From CAWGJC01 sp965276665 (lineage in GTDB: Bacteria; Pseudomonadota; Alphaproteobacteria; Acetobacterales; Acetobacteraceae): a stretch of DNA of 64,000 nucleotides. The position numbers and the translations under genes are program-made. Under the pieces are notes generated by a model, which made no database searches, was not told the origin of the DNA, and was given only the letters and a program-made list of their open reading frames with translations. Positions 49,527-57,711 of the stretch are shown in pieces; position 1 is the stretch's first letter, and each line of letters opens with the position of its first letter. The stretch covers positions 4,092,001-4,156,000 of the forward strand of contig OZ255620.1 in the NCBI GenBank assembly GCA_965276665.1, written 5' to 3'.

Positions 49527-50327
49527 CTAGTCCCCCTCCATGCCGGGCTCCAGCCGTCCACGGATGCGCCGGCCGATGGCGAGCTCCGTCACCACCCCGT
49601 GCAGCGTGCGCAGCTCCTGCTCCGTCACCTCGCCGCGTTCGAACAGATGGCGGATGTTGCGCACCATGCCGGGGCGTTTCGGCGCGTTGCGCAGGAAGCC
49701 GCAAGCATCGAGCTCATCGACCAGATGGGCGAGGAAATTCTCGAGCTCGCCCTTGGTGGCGACGCGCGTCTCGTTGGTCATCAGCCCGCGCGGCGGCGTT
49801 TCCTCGGCCGTCATCCACCATTCATACGCAAGCACCATCACCGCCTGCGCCAGGTTGAGCGACATGAAGGCCGGGTTGAGCGGATAGCGGATCAGCGTGT
49901 CCGCCGCCGCCATGTCGTCATTGTCGAGCCCCGCGCGTTCCGGCCCGAACAGCACGCCGCAGCGGAGCCCGCGTGCGCCGGCGATGCGCAGTTCCGCCGC
50001 GCCGCCGCGCGCCGTCAGCACAGGCTTGACCACATGGCGCGGGCGCGGGCAGGTCGCGAGCACGCGGTGCAGATCGGCCACCGCCTCGGCCACGCTCGCA
50101 TGCAGGGTCAGCGTGTCCAGGATGCGGTCGGCGCCGGAGGCGTTGCGCCACGCCTTCTCCTGCGGCCAGCCGTCGCGCGGCGCCACCAGGCGGAGATGGA
50201 ACAGCCCGCCATTCGCCATCGCGCGCGCCACCGCGCCGATATTGTCGGCGAGCTGCGGCCGCACCAGCACGACGACCGGCGAATTGCCGATCGGGCCGAT
50301 CTCGGCGCCGCCCTCCCGGCCGGTCAC
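49527..50327 (-). CDS. trmJ: tRNA (cytidine/uridine-2'-O-)-methyltransferase TrmJ
   Basis: 266 residues. SPOUT-fold methylase acting at position 32 of tRNA. It has Val-Val-Leu-Val-Arg-Pro-Gln-Leu-Ala-Asp-Asn-Ile-Gly-Ala-Val-Ala-Arg-Ala-Met near 16, Leu-Phe-Gly-Pro-Glu-Arg-Ala-Gly-Leu near 125, and Tyr-Pro-Leu-Asn-Pro-Ala-Phe-Met-Ser-Leu-Asn-Leu-Ala-Gln-Ala-Val near 146, the SAM-binding trefoil. No ATG precedes the domain in frame; GTG 50327 was chosen, seven bases after the DUF305 stop. The helical extension after 190 is typical. Confidence 0.9.
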   Translation of the reverse strand: MTGREGGAEIGPIGNSPVVVLVRPQLADNIGAVARAMANGGLFHLRLVAPRDGWPQEKAWRNASGADRILDTLTLHASVAEAVADLHRVLATCPRPRHVVKPVLTARGGAAELRIAGARGLRCGVLFGPERAGLDNDDMAAADTLIRYPLNPAFMSLNLAQAVMVLAYEWWMTAEETPPRGLMTNETRVATKGELENFLAHLVDELDACGFLRNAPKRPGMVRNIRHLFERGEVTEQELRTLHGVVTELAIGRRIRGRLEPGMEGD

Positions 50328-50334
50328 CGCGGAT

Positions 50335-50709
50335 TCACTTCGGCGCGTGCCGCCGCTGCCAGAGCTGCATGAAGGCGATCTCGCGCCGCTGCGCGGTGAT
50401 GATGTCCTGCGCCAGATGCCGCAACTGGGCATTCCGGCCGTATTGCAGCTCGATCTTCGCCATCGCGATCGCGCCCTGATGGTGCGGGATCATGCCGGCG
50501 ACGAAATCGCGATCGGGATCGCCGGTGGGGGGCGCGTTCATCGACTGCTGCATCTGCATCATCGCCTGCTTGTAGGCCTGATCTGCCGCCGCGCCGGGCG
50601 CGGACGGAGCGCCGGGCGGGGGCGCCGGCGATGTCTGCGTCATTTGGGCCGTTTGCGCGAGGCAGGGCAGGGGAGCGAGCAGCAGCAGAATGGCGAGCAT
50701 CTTCATCAT
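50335..50709 (-). CDS. DUF305 family exported protein
   Basis: 124 residues. Sec signal (Leu-Ala-Ile-Leu-Leu-Leu-Leu-Ala-Pro-Leu-Pro-Cys-Leu-Ala-Gln) with AxA-type cleavage near 19, a Pro-rich stretch, and the DUF305 core with Met-Ile-Pro-His-His-Gln-Gly-Ala-Ile-Ala-Met-Ala near 71 (the His-His pair may bind copper) and Gln-Arg-Arg-Glu-Ile near 106. ATG 50709 follows AAAGGA. Members are periplasmic and often lie beside copper genes; none is here. Confidence 0.88.
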   Translation of the reverse strand: MMKMLAILLLLAPLPCLAQTAQMTQTSPAPPPGAPSAPGAAADQAYKQAMMQMQQSMNAPPTGDPDRDFVAGMIPHHQGAIAMAKIELQYGRNAQLRHLAQDIITAQRREIAFMQLWQRRHAPK

Positions 50710-50720
50710 GCGTATTCCTT

Positions 50721-50760
50721 TCATGCACAGCTGTATCAGGTCATGCGCAGCTGTATCAGG
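50721..50760. repeat. 20-bp tandem duplication after cysS
   Basis: TCATGCACAGCTGTATCAGG (50721-50740) is followed by a copy with one change (50741-50760). The cysS stop codon lies in the second unit, so the duplication is at the 3' end of cysS and just upstream of the DUF305 start. Confidence 0.9.
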
Positions 50761-52102
50761 CGCGATGCCAACTCGTGCCGCCCGGACCGTCCTCGAGCAG
50801 GATCCCGTCGGCGGCCAAGGCGTCGCGGAGCGCATCCGCGCGCGCCCAGTCGCGCGCCGCGCGGGCGGCGTTGCGTTCGGTGATGCGTGCCTCGATCGCC
50901 GCGGCGTCGCCGGCATCGCCCTGGAACCAGATCGCAGGCGCGGTGCCGAGCAGGCCGAGCAGCGCACCGCCGGCGGCGAGCCCGGCGGCCGCGCCCGCAT
51001 CGCCGGCGAGCGCCGCATCGGCGAGCGCGCGCAGACGGGCCAGCGCGAGCGGCGTGTTGAGATCGTCGCACAGCGCCGCCAGCACATCCTCCGGCACCTC
51101 GCCGGCCACCACGTCCGGCACGCTGCCGAGCGCGCGGTACAGCCGGTCGAGCTCGCGCCGCGCCTCATTGAGCGCGGCATCGGTGAAGTCGAGCGAGGCG
51201 CGGTAATGCGTGCGCAGCAGCAGCAGGCGCACCGCCTCGCCGGGCGTGCGGCCGAGCAGGTCGCGCAGCACGATGAAGTTGCCGAGCGACTTCGACATCT
51301 TCTCGCCGTTCACCACCAGCATACCGTTATGCACCCAGCTCCGCGCAAAGGCGCTGCCGGGAAACGCGCAGAGGCTCTGGGCCATCTCGTTCTCATGGTG
51401 CGGGAACAGCAAATCCGAGCCGCCGCCATGGATGTCGAAGCTCTCGCCGAGATAGCGCCAGGACATCGCGCTGCACTCGACATGCCAGCCCGGCCGGCCG
51501 CGTCCCCACTTGCTGTCCCAGCCCGGGAGCTCGGGCGGCGAAGGCTTCCACAGCACGAAATCGCCGGCATCGCGCTTGTAGGGCGCGGGATCGATGCGGG
51601 CGCCGGCGAGCAGCTCGTCGGGCGAACGCCCGGACAGCCGGCCGTACGCGCCGAAGCTCGGCACCGCGAACAGCACATGGCCCGCTTCCTCATAGGCGTG
51701 GCCGTTCGCGATCAACCTCTCGATGATCGTCAGGATCTCGGAGATATGGCCGGTCGCGCGCGGCTCCTCATCCGGCGGCAGCGCGCCGAGCGCCGCCATG
51801 TCGCGGTGGAAATCGGCTGCGGTGCGCGCGGTGATCGCCGAGATCGGCTCGCCGCTCTCGGCGGCACGCGCGTTGATCTTGTCGTCGATGTCGGTGATGT
51901 TGCGCACATAGGTGACGCGCGGATAGAGCCGGCGCAGCAGGCGCGCCAGCACGTCGAATACCACCACCGGGCGCGCATTGCCGATATGCGCGCGATCGTA
52001 GACCGTGGGCCCGCACACGTACATCCGCACATGACCGGGATCGATCGGGACGAACCGCTCGCGGCGGCGCGTCAGGCTGTTGTGCAGGACGAGGTCGGGC
52101 AT
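50756..52102 (-). CDS. cysS: Cysteinyl-tRNA synthetase
   Basis: 448 residues. It charges tRNA-Cys. Class I motifs are His-Ile-Gly-Asn at 39-42 and Lys-Met-Ser-Lys-Ser near 264, with zinc ligand Cys30 in Tyr-Val-Cys-Gly-Pro and later Cys-Ser and His-His segments (Trp-His-Val-Glu-Cys-Ser near 208, Pro-His-His-Glu near 236). Slightly shorter than the E. coli enzyme (461). ATG 52102 is inside the 3' arm of a hairpin (52099-52130), which may limit its translation. Confidence 0.96.
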   Translation of the reverse strand: MPDLVLHNSLTRRRERFVPIDPGHVRMYVCGPTVYDRAHIGNARPVVVFDVLARLLRRLYPRVTYVRNITDIDDKINARAAESGEPISAITARTAADFHRDMAALGALPPDEEPRATGHISEILTIIERLIANGHAYEEAGHVLFAVPSFGAYGRLSGRSPDELLAGARIDPAPYKRDAGDFVLWKPSPPELPGWDSKWGRGRPGWHVECSAMSWRYLGESFDIHGGGSDLLFPHHENEMAQSLCAFPGSAFARSWVHNGMLVVNGEKMSKSLGNFIVLRDLLGRTPGEAVRLLLLRTHYRASLDFTDAALNEARRELDRLYRALGSVPDVVAGEVPEDVLAALCDDLNTPLALARLRALADAALAGDAGAAAGLAAGGALLGLLGTAPAIWFQGDAGDAAAIEARITERNAARAARDWARADALRDALAADGILLEDGPGGTSWHRA

Positions 52103-52130
52103 GCCGCTTTGTGCGGCAGGAGCGGCATGC
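52099..52130 (-). promoter_or_regulatory. Hairpin occluding the cysS start codon
   Basis: GCATGCCGCT and AGCGGCATGC (10-base perfect arms at 52121-52130 and 52099-52108) fold around 12 bases. On the minus strand the 3' arm holds the cysS ATG. Seen: the hairpin and its position; inferred: translation control of cysS. Confidence 0.5.
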
Positions 52131-52142
52131 TGATCAATGGCC

Positions 52143-52170
52143 GGTGCGCGAGGGCAGCCCCTCGCGCACC
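52143..52170 (-). terminator. 12-bp hairpin between the His-rich peptide gene and cysS
   Basis: GGTGCGCGAGGG and CCCTCGCGCACC (52143-52154, 52159-52170) pair perfectly around CAGC, starting 8 bases after the stop of the small gene. No T-run. Confidence 0.5.
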
Positions 52171-52177
52171 GCCGTGA

Positions 52178-52312
52178 TCAGTCGTGGTGGAAGCGGTGGT
52201 GGTGATACTCGTGATGGCGATGGTGCTCGTAATAGTGGTGCGGGCGGGCGAAGGCGGCCGACACCGGCAGGGCGGCAAGCAGGAAGACGAGAACAGGCAG
52301 CAGGCGGGACAT
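52178..52312 (-). CDS. Very small His-rich exported peptide
   Basis: 44 residues from ATG 52312, with GGAG seven bases upstream. Residues 1-23 are a classic signal peptide (Arg, Leu-Leu, Val-Leu-Val-Phe-Leu-Leu-Ala-Ala-Leu, then Ala-Ala-Phe-Ala, with cleavage likely after Phe-Ala). The mature part of about 21-22 residues contains about a dozen histidines with Tyr, Glu and Arg (His-His-Tyr-Tyr-Glu-His-His-Arg-His-His). A metal-binding (Zn/Cu/Ni) periplasmic peptide is inferred. It lies between cysS and purB. Confidence 0.6.
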   Translation of the reverse strand: MSRLLPVLVFLLAALPVSAAFARPHHYYEHHRHHEYHHHRFHHD

Positions 52313-52394
52313 TGGGTAACTCCACTAACCCGGAACGATCCGGCGCCGGGACGTGCCCGGGATTCGCCGCCGTTTCCAGCGATTCCTACGTCTG

Positions 52395-53750
52395 TCAGGA
52401 AATCGTGTCGGATTCATGAAGACCGAACACGCGGGCGAAAATATTGTCCACTTGCTGCAGGTGCAGGGCGTGATCCATCGCCGCGTCCAGCACCTCGGGC
52501 GGCACGCGGTCCTTCATCTCGGGATCGGCATCGAGATTTTCCCGGAAGCTGCGACCCTCCGGCGCGCCGAGCCGCGTCCAGGTCTCCATCGCGTTGCGCT
52601 GGACGATGCGGTAGGCGTCCTCGCGCAGAATGCCGGCGCGGGCGAGCGCCAGCAGCACCTCGCCGCTGCTCACCACGCCGCCCAGGCTTTCGAGATTGGT
52701 CAGCATCCGCTCGGGATAGACGATCAGCCGCTCGATCATGCCGGCCATGCGGGTGAGGGCGAAATCGAGCGCGATCGTCGCGTCCGGCCCAATCACCCGC
52801 TCCACGCTCGAATGGCTGATATCGCGCTCGTGCCAGAGCGCCACGTTCTCGAGGGCGGGCACGACGGCGGCGCGCACGATGCGGGCGAGGCCGGTCAGGT
52901 TCTCGCTCAGCACCGGGTTGCGCTTGTGGGGCATCGCGCTGCTGCCCTTCTGGCCGGGGTGGAAGAATTCCTCCGCCTCCCGCACCTCGCTGCGCTGCAG
53001 ATGTCGGATCTCGGTCGCCAGCCGCTCCACCCCGCTCGCGATTACGCCGAGCGCGCAGAAGAAGGCGGCGTGGCGGTCGCGCGGAATGACCTGGGTGGAG
53101 ACCGGCTCCGCCGTCAGCCTCAGCCTGGCCGCGACATGCGCCTCCACCCGCGGATCGACATGCGCGAAAGTGCCGACCGCGCCCGAGATCGCGCAGACCG
53201 CAATCTCCTGCCGCGCGGTCTCCAGGCGCTGCCGTCCGCGGAAAAATTCCGCGTAATGGCCGGCGAGCTTGACCCCGAAGGTGGTGGGCTCGGCATGGAT
53301 GCCATGGCTGCGGCCGATGGTCAGCGTGGTGCGGTGCTCATAGGCGCGGCGCTTCAGGGCACTCAGCACCGCATCCATGTCGGCGAGCAGCAGGCGCGCC
53401 GCCTGGTCGAGCTGCACCGAGAGGCAGGTGTCGAGCACATCGCTGCTGGTCATGCCGAGATGCACGAAGCGGCTCTCCGGCCCGATCTGCTCGGCGAGCC
53501 AGGTGAGGAAGGCGATGACGTCGTGCCGCGTCTCGCGCTCGATCTCGTCGATGCGCGCGAGATCGGCGGCGGAGATCGCGGCGAGCGCCGGCGCGCCCTT
53601 CTCGCGGATGGTCCGCGCGGCGTCCGCCGGGACCGCGCCGAGCTCCGCCATCGCCTCGGCGGCGCAGGCCTCGATCTCGAACCAGATCCGAAAACGGTTT
53701 TCCGGCGACCAGATCGCCGCCATCTCGGGCCGCGTGTAGCGCGGAACCAT
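52395..53750 (-). CDS. purB: Adenylosuccinate lyase
   Basis: 451 residues. It splits adenylosuccinate and SAICAR in purine synthesis. Signature Gly-Ser-Ser-Ala-Met-Pro-His-Lys-Arg-Asn-Pro near 262-272 (catalytic Ser loop), with Gly-Met-Thr-Ser-Ser-Asp-Val-Leu-Asp-Thr near 86 and the His-containing Gly-Arg-Ser-His-Gly-Ile-His near 136. ATG 53750 (Val-Pro-Arg-Tyr next) was preferred to 53756 because the ribosome-binding site AGGGGG fits it better. Monocistronic. Confidence 0.95.
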   Translation of the reverse strand: MVPRYTRPEMAAIWSPENRFRIWFEIEACAAEAMAELGAVPADAARTIREKGAPALAAISAADLARIDEIERETRHDVIAFLTWLAEQIGPESRFVHLGMTSSDVLDTCLSVQLDQAARLLLADMDAVLSALKRRAYEHRTTLTIGRSHGIHAEPTTFGVKLAGHYAEFFRGRQRLETARQEIAVCAISGAVGTFAHVDPRVEAHVAARLRLTAEPVSTQVIPRDRHAAFFCALGVIASGVERLATEIRHLQRSEVREAEEFFHPGQKGSSAMPHKRNPVLSENLTGLARIVRAAVVPALENVALWHERDISHSSVERVIGPDATIALDFALTRMAGMIERLIVYPERMLTNLESLGGVVSSGEVLLALARAGILREDAYRIVQRNAMETWTRLGAPEGRSFRENLDADPEMKDRVPPEVLDAAMDHALHLQQVDNIFARVFGLHESDTIS

Positions 53751-53815
53751 GCCCATCCCCCTGCCGGGTGTCGCGACCCTCTAGCCCTGCCGGCGCGGAT
53801 CTGACAAGGCGGGGG

Positions 53816-54409
53816 ATGGTTATCCCGGACCTGCTTCCCCAGCTCGCCGCCCTGGCACAGGTGCTGTTCATCGACGTGGTGCTGGCGGGCGACAACGCCG
53901 TGGTGGTCGGGCTCGCCGTCGCCGGCCTGCCGGCGCCGCTGCGCCGGCGTGCGATCATCCTCGGCATCGCCGCGGCGACGGTCATTCGCATCGGTCTCGC
54001 CACGATCACCCTGCAATTGCTGGAGATCATCGGGCTGACGCTTGCGGGCGGCGTGCTGCTGCTCTGGGTGTGCTGGCGGATGTATCGCGAGCTGCGCCGC
54101 CGTCCTGCTGGGCACGAGACGCTCCGGCCGCAGAAGACGCTGATGCAGGCGCTCGGGCAGATCGTGCTCGCCGATCTGTCGATGAGCCTCGACAATGTCC
54201 TGGCGGTCGCTGGCGCCGCTGCGGGCCACCCCTACGTGCTCGCCGCCGGGCTCGCGATTTCGGTTCTGCTGATGGGCGCGGCGGCAGGGGTGATCGCGAG
54301 CCAGCTCGAGAAGCGGCGCTGGATCGCCTGGACCGGGCTCGCGATCGTGCTGTTCGTGGCCCTCAAGCTGATCTGGGAAGGCTCGCACCAGGTGGTCCGC
54401 GCGATGTAG
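53816..54409 (+). CDS. TerC/YjbE family membrane protein
   Basis: 197 residues, six membrane helices. Two Asp-Asn motifs, Ala-Gly-Asp-Asn-Ala near 25 and Ser-Leu-Asp-Asn-Val near 128, in repeated helices define the TerC family, whose members export manganese or other divalent ions. Charged linker Arg-Arg-Arg-Pro-Ala-Gly-His-Glu near 96. Divergent from purB with a short intergenic region. Confidence 0.88.
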   Translation: MVIPDLLPQLAALAQVLFIDVVLAGDNAVVVGLAVAGLPAPLRRRAIILGIAAATVIRIGLATITLQLLEIIGLTLAGGVLLLWVCWRMYRELRRRPAGHETLRPQKTLMQALGQIVLADLSMSLDNVLAVAGAAAGHPYVLAAGLAISVLLMGAAAGVIASQLEKRRWIAWTGLAIVLFVALKLIWEGSHQVVRAM

Positions 54410-54491
54410 GTCGCGGGGCGGCCTTACGGGGCGCCCTGCAGCAACTCACCCGGCATTGTCATGACCTCAATCCTTCCGCGATAATCGCTTC

Positions 54492-55208
54492 CTAGAACAA
54501 ACCTTCGCGCCGGAGGCTGCGCCAGCGGCCGTTCCCGATCAGGACATGGTCGTGGATGGTGAGGCCGAGCGCGCCGGCGGCCGCCGCGATCTCGCGGGTG
54601 AGCGCGATATCCTCGGCCGAAGGGGCGGGGTCGCCGCTCGGATGGTTGTGGGCGAGCACGAGGCCGGTCGCATGCAGCTCGAGCGCGCGGCGCAGGATCT
54701 CGCGCGGATAGACCGGCGTGTGGTTGACGGTGCCGCGCGCCACAACCTCCTCGGCCAGCAGGTGGTTGCGGGCATCGAGGAACAGCACGCGGAGCTGCTC
54801 GACGCGCTCTCGCGCGAGGGTGGCGGTCAGATGCGCGATCAGCAGCTCCCAATCGCCGAGCACCGGACGGCCCTCGATCTCGGCGCGCGAGAGGCGGAGC
54901 GAGGCGGCCTGCACGGTCTTGAGCGCGGCGCTGCCGGCGTCGCCGAGGCCCTGGATGCTCCGCAGCTCGGCGACCGGGGCGGCAAGCGCGCCGGCGAAGC
55001 TGCCGAAGCGGGCGAGCAGGGCGCGCGCGATCGGCTTGGTGTCCCGCCGCGGCACGGCGAGGAACAGCACCATCTCGAGCAATTCGTGATCCGCGAGCGC
55101 GTCCGGTCCGGCGGTGAGCAGACGGGACCGCATGCGGGCCCGGTGGCCCCCCGACCCGGCGGGGGCGGCGGCCGCCTCGAACAGATCGGTCTCCGGCGGC
55201 GGCTTCAG
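54492..55208 (-). CDS. radC: RadC family JAB-domain protein (probable CTG start)
   Basis: 238 residues if started at CTG 55208. HhH-like N-terminal part, then Leu-Ala-His-Asn-His-Pro-Ser-Gly-Asp-Pro near 195 with the JAMM zinc motif (His-x-His, Asp). Conserved Gly-His-Arg-Ala-Arg-Met-Arg near 26 lies just before the only ATG (55133), so the protein must start upstream of it; no ATG, GTG or TTG is available, but a CTG overlaps the map stop (CTGA), matching the tight couplings seen elsewhere. If ATG 55133 were used the protein would lose its usual start. RadC's role in repair is doubtful. Confidence 0.85.
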   Translation of the reverse strand: MKPPPETDLFEAAAAPAGSGGHRARMRSRLLTAGPDALADHELLEMVLFLAVPRRDTKPIARALLARFGSFAGALAAPVAELRSIQGLGDAGSAALKTVQAASLRLSRAEIEGRPVLGDWELLIAHLTATLARERVEQLRVLFLDARNHLLAEEVVARGTVNHTPVYPREILRRALELHATGLVLAHNHPSGDPAPSAEDIALTREIAAAAGALGLTIHDHVLIGNGRWRSLRREGLF

Positions 55209-56008
55209 GCGACGTAGGGGGGGTGGTGCAGGCCGCCGGGCGAGATGGTGAAGATCTCGACGCCCGCCTCGGTCACGCCCAGCATGTGCTCGAATTGCGC
55301 CGACAGGCTGCGGTCGCGGGTCACCGCGGTCCAGCCGTCATCCAGCACCTTCACCTCCGGGCGGCCGGCATTCACCATCGGCTCGACGGTGAAGAACATG
55401 CCGGGGCGGAGCGTCGGGCCTTCGCCGGGGCGGCCGAAATGCAGCACGTTCGGCGCCTCGTGGAAGCGCCGGCCGATGCCATGGCCGCAGAAATCCCGCA
55501 CCACGCTGAAACGCTGCGCCTCGACATAGGTCTGGATCGCGTGGCCGACATCGCCGAGCGTCGCACCCGGCCGCACCGCCCGCACGCCGCGCATCAGCGC
55601 CTCGTAGGTGACGTCCATCAGCATCCGTGCGCGGGTCGAGGGCTGGCCGGCCACGTACATCCGGCTGCTGTCGCCGAACCACCCATCGAGGATCACGGTG
55701 ATGTCGATGTTGAGGATGTCGCCCTCGAGCAGCCGGCGGTCGCCCGGAATGCCGTGGCAGACCACGTGGTTGATCGAGATGCAGCTCGATTTCGGGTAGC
55801 CACGATAGCCGAGCGTGGCGGAGGTCGCGCCGTTCGCCACCATGAAATCATGGCAGATGCGATCGAGCTCGCCGGTGGTGATGCCCGGGCGGACATGCGG
55901 GATGATCATGTCGAGGGTCTCGGCGGCGAGCCGGCCGGCGGCGCGCATGCCGGCGAAATCCTGCTCGCCGTGGATGGTGATCCGTCGTGCCTCGGTCCCG
56001 CCGTCCAT
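55205..56008 (-). CDS. map: Methionine aminopeptidase, type I
   Basis: 267 residues. It removes N-terminal Met. Metal ligands D102, D113, H176, E209 and E240 are in place, with the substrate His in Cys-His-Gly-Ile-Pro-Gly. Type Ia size. Start ATG 56008. Followed by radC with a CTGA overlap. Confidence 0.95.
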   Translation of the reverse strand: MDGGTEARRITIHGEQDFAGMRAAGRLAAETLDMIIPHVRPGITTGELDRICHDFMVANGATSATLGYRGYPKSSCISINHVVCHGIPGDRRLLEGDILNIDITVILDGWFGDSSRMYVAGQPSTRARMLMDVTYEALMRGVRAVRPGATLGDVGHAIQTYVEAQRFSVVRDFCGHGIGRRFHEAPNVLHFGRPGEGPTLRPGMFFTVEPMVNAGRPEVKVLDDGWTAVTRDRSLSAQFEHMLGVTEAGVEIFTISPGGLHHPPYVA

Positions 56009-56172
56009 CGCCCGTTCCCGCTTCAGCCCCGGCTTCCGTTTGGCAGCCTCTCGTACGAATGCGCAAGATGCGCAGCCGAAGGGACCGGCGCAACCCCCAC
56101 CCGGGCGGTGGTCGGCGACAGCGCCGCCGCATCCATGCTCTAGTGGATGCTCCGGCAGTGCTTGGCGGGGGG

Positions 56173-56739
56173 ATGGCGTCCGAGGGGGAGGAGCACCGGC
56201 GTTCGGCGCTGATGGCGGCGGCGCAGGCGGGCAACGGCGCTGCCTATGCGGCGCTGCTCCGCCTCTCCGTGCCGATCATCCGCGGCGTCGGCCGCGGCCG
56301 CGGCCTGACCCCGGATGCGGCCGACGAGCTGGTGCAGGAGGTTCTGCTGACCCTGCATCGGGTCCGCCATACCTATGATCCGTCCCGTCCGTTCACGCCA
56401 TGGCTGCGCGCGATCGCCGAGCGCCGCGCGATCGACGCGATGCGGCGGCACGGGCGCCGGCGCGAGGTACACGACCCTGAGCGCTATGCCGGCCATGCCG
56501 ATCCCGCCGCGAATGCGGAGCGGCAGGCCGATCTCGGCGAACGCACCCGGCTGCTCGCCGACGCCGTGGAGGCCTTGCCGGCCGGGCAGCGCGACGCAGT
56601 GGAGCGCCTCGCTTTCCGCGAGCAATCCCTGGCCGAGGCCGCCGAGGAGACCGGGCGCAGCAAGGTGGCGCTGAAGGTCAACCTGCACCGCGCCCTGAAG
56701 ACGCTGCGCGCGCGCCTGGCCGGGATCGGCGAGTCGTGA
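56173..56739 (+). CDS. ECF-type RNA polymerase sigma factor
   Basis: 188 residues. Region 2 (Ala-Asp-Glu-Leu-Val-Gln-Glu-Val-Leu-Leu-Thr-Leu-His near 50, Pro-Phe-Thr-Pro-Trp-Leu-Arg-Ala-Ile-Ala near 73) and region 4 (Leu-Pro-Ala-Gly-Gln-Arg, Ser-Leu-Ala-Glu-Ala-Ala near 155, Leu-Lys-Val-Asn-Leu-His-Arg) are clear. ATG 56173 follows GGGGGG; no anti-sigma gene is adjacent. Confidence 0.88.
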   Translation: MASEGEEHRRSALMAAAQAGNGAAYAALLRLSVPIIRGVGRGRGLTPDAADELVQEVLLTLHRVRHTYDPSRPFTPWLRAIAERRAIDAMRRHGRRREVHDPERYAGHADPAANAERQADLGERTRLLADAVEALPAGQRDAVERLAFREQSLAEAAEETGRSKVALKVNLHRALKTLRARLAGIGES

Positions 56740-56814
56740 GGCCGCCGCCGGGCCCGCGCCTTCACCCCCGGAGGAAATGATCTAAAAGCGGAAGATGACC
56801 TTCGAGAGAGTCCG

Positions 56815-57711
56815 ATGAGCACGCCGCCCGCCTCGATGACCGGATTTGCCCGAGCCGCCGGGCAGGAGGCCGGATCAGCCTGGTCGTGGGAGCTGCGCAG
56901 CGTGAATGCGCGCGGCCTCGACCTGCGCTTCCGGCTGCCCTCCGGTTATGACGGGTTGGAGCCGGCGCTGCGCGAGGCCGCCGGGCGGAGCCTGCGGCGC
57001 GGCTCGATCAATGCGACGCTGACGGTGAAGTCCGAGGCGGAGCACCGCCTGGTCGTCGATCCGGCCGCGCTCGACGAGGCGCTCGACGTCGCGCTGGCGC
57101 TTGCCGCCCGCATCCCGGACGCGTCGCCGCCGCGCGCCGAAGCGCTGCTGGCGCTTCCCGGCGTGCTGCGCCCGGTGGCGGCCGAGGATCGTGGCGGCGC
57201 GCCGAACCTCGCTTTGCCGCCCGTGCTGCTGCAGGGGTTCACCGCCGCGCTCGACGCGCTGGTGACGATGCGCCGCGGCGAGGGCGCGCGGCTGGCGGCC
57301 AGGCTGACCGGGTTGCTCGGCGAGATCGCGGTGCTGCGCGAGCAGGCGGCGCACGAGGCGGCCGGGCAGCCGGCGGCGCAGCGCGCGCGGATGATGGAAA
57401 GCCTCCAGACGATCCTGCGGGACGCGCCGCAATTGCCGGAGGAACGCGTCGCCCAGGAGGTCGCGCTGCTTGCCACCCGCTCGGACGTGCGCGAGGAGCT
57501 GGACCGGCTCGCCAGCCACCTCGAGGCGGCGCATGCGCTGCTGGCGGAAGGCGAGCAGATCGGGCGGCGGCTCGACTTCCTGGTGCAGGAATTCGTCCGC
57601 GAGGCGAACACGCTCTGCAGCAAATCCGTCTCCGCCGCGCTCACCACCACCGGGCTGCGGCTGAAGGCCGCGATCGAGCAGCTGCGCGAGCAGGTGCAGA
57701 ACATTGAGTGA
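56815..57711 (+). CDS. YicC family endoribonuclease-like protein
   Basis: 298 residues. N-terminus Ser-Met-Thr-Gly-Phe-Ala-Arg near 8, Glu-Leu-Arg-Ser-Val-Asn-Ala-Arg-Gly-Leu-Asp near 26, C-terminal Asp-Phe-Leu-Val-Gln-Glu-Phe-x-Arg-Glu-Ala-Asn-Thr near 260. It is paired with gmk in many proteobacteria; YicC of E. coli is reported to cleave RNA. Overlaps gmk by eight bases. Confidence 0.92.
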   Translation: MSTPPASMTGFARAAGQEAGSAWSWELRSVNARGLDLRFRLPSGYDGLEPALREAAGRSLRRGSINATLTVKSEAEHRLVVDPAALDEALDVALALAARIPDASPPRAEALLALPGVLRPVAAEDRGGAPNLALPPVLLQGFTAALDALVTMRRGEGARLAARLTGLLGEIAVLREQAAHEAAGQPAAQRARMMESLQTILRDAPQLPEERVAQEVALLATRSDVREELDRLASHLEAAHALLAEGEQIGRRLDFLVQEFVREANTLCSKSVSAALTTTGLRLKAAIEQLREQVQNIE

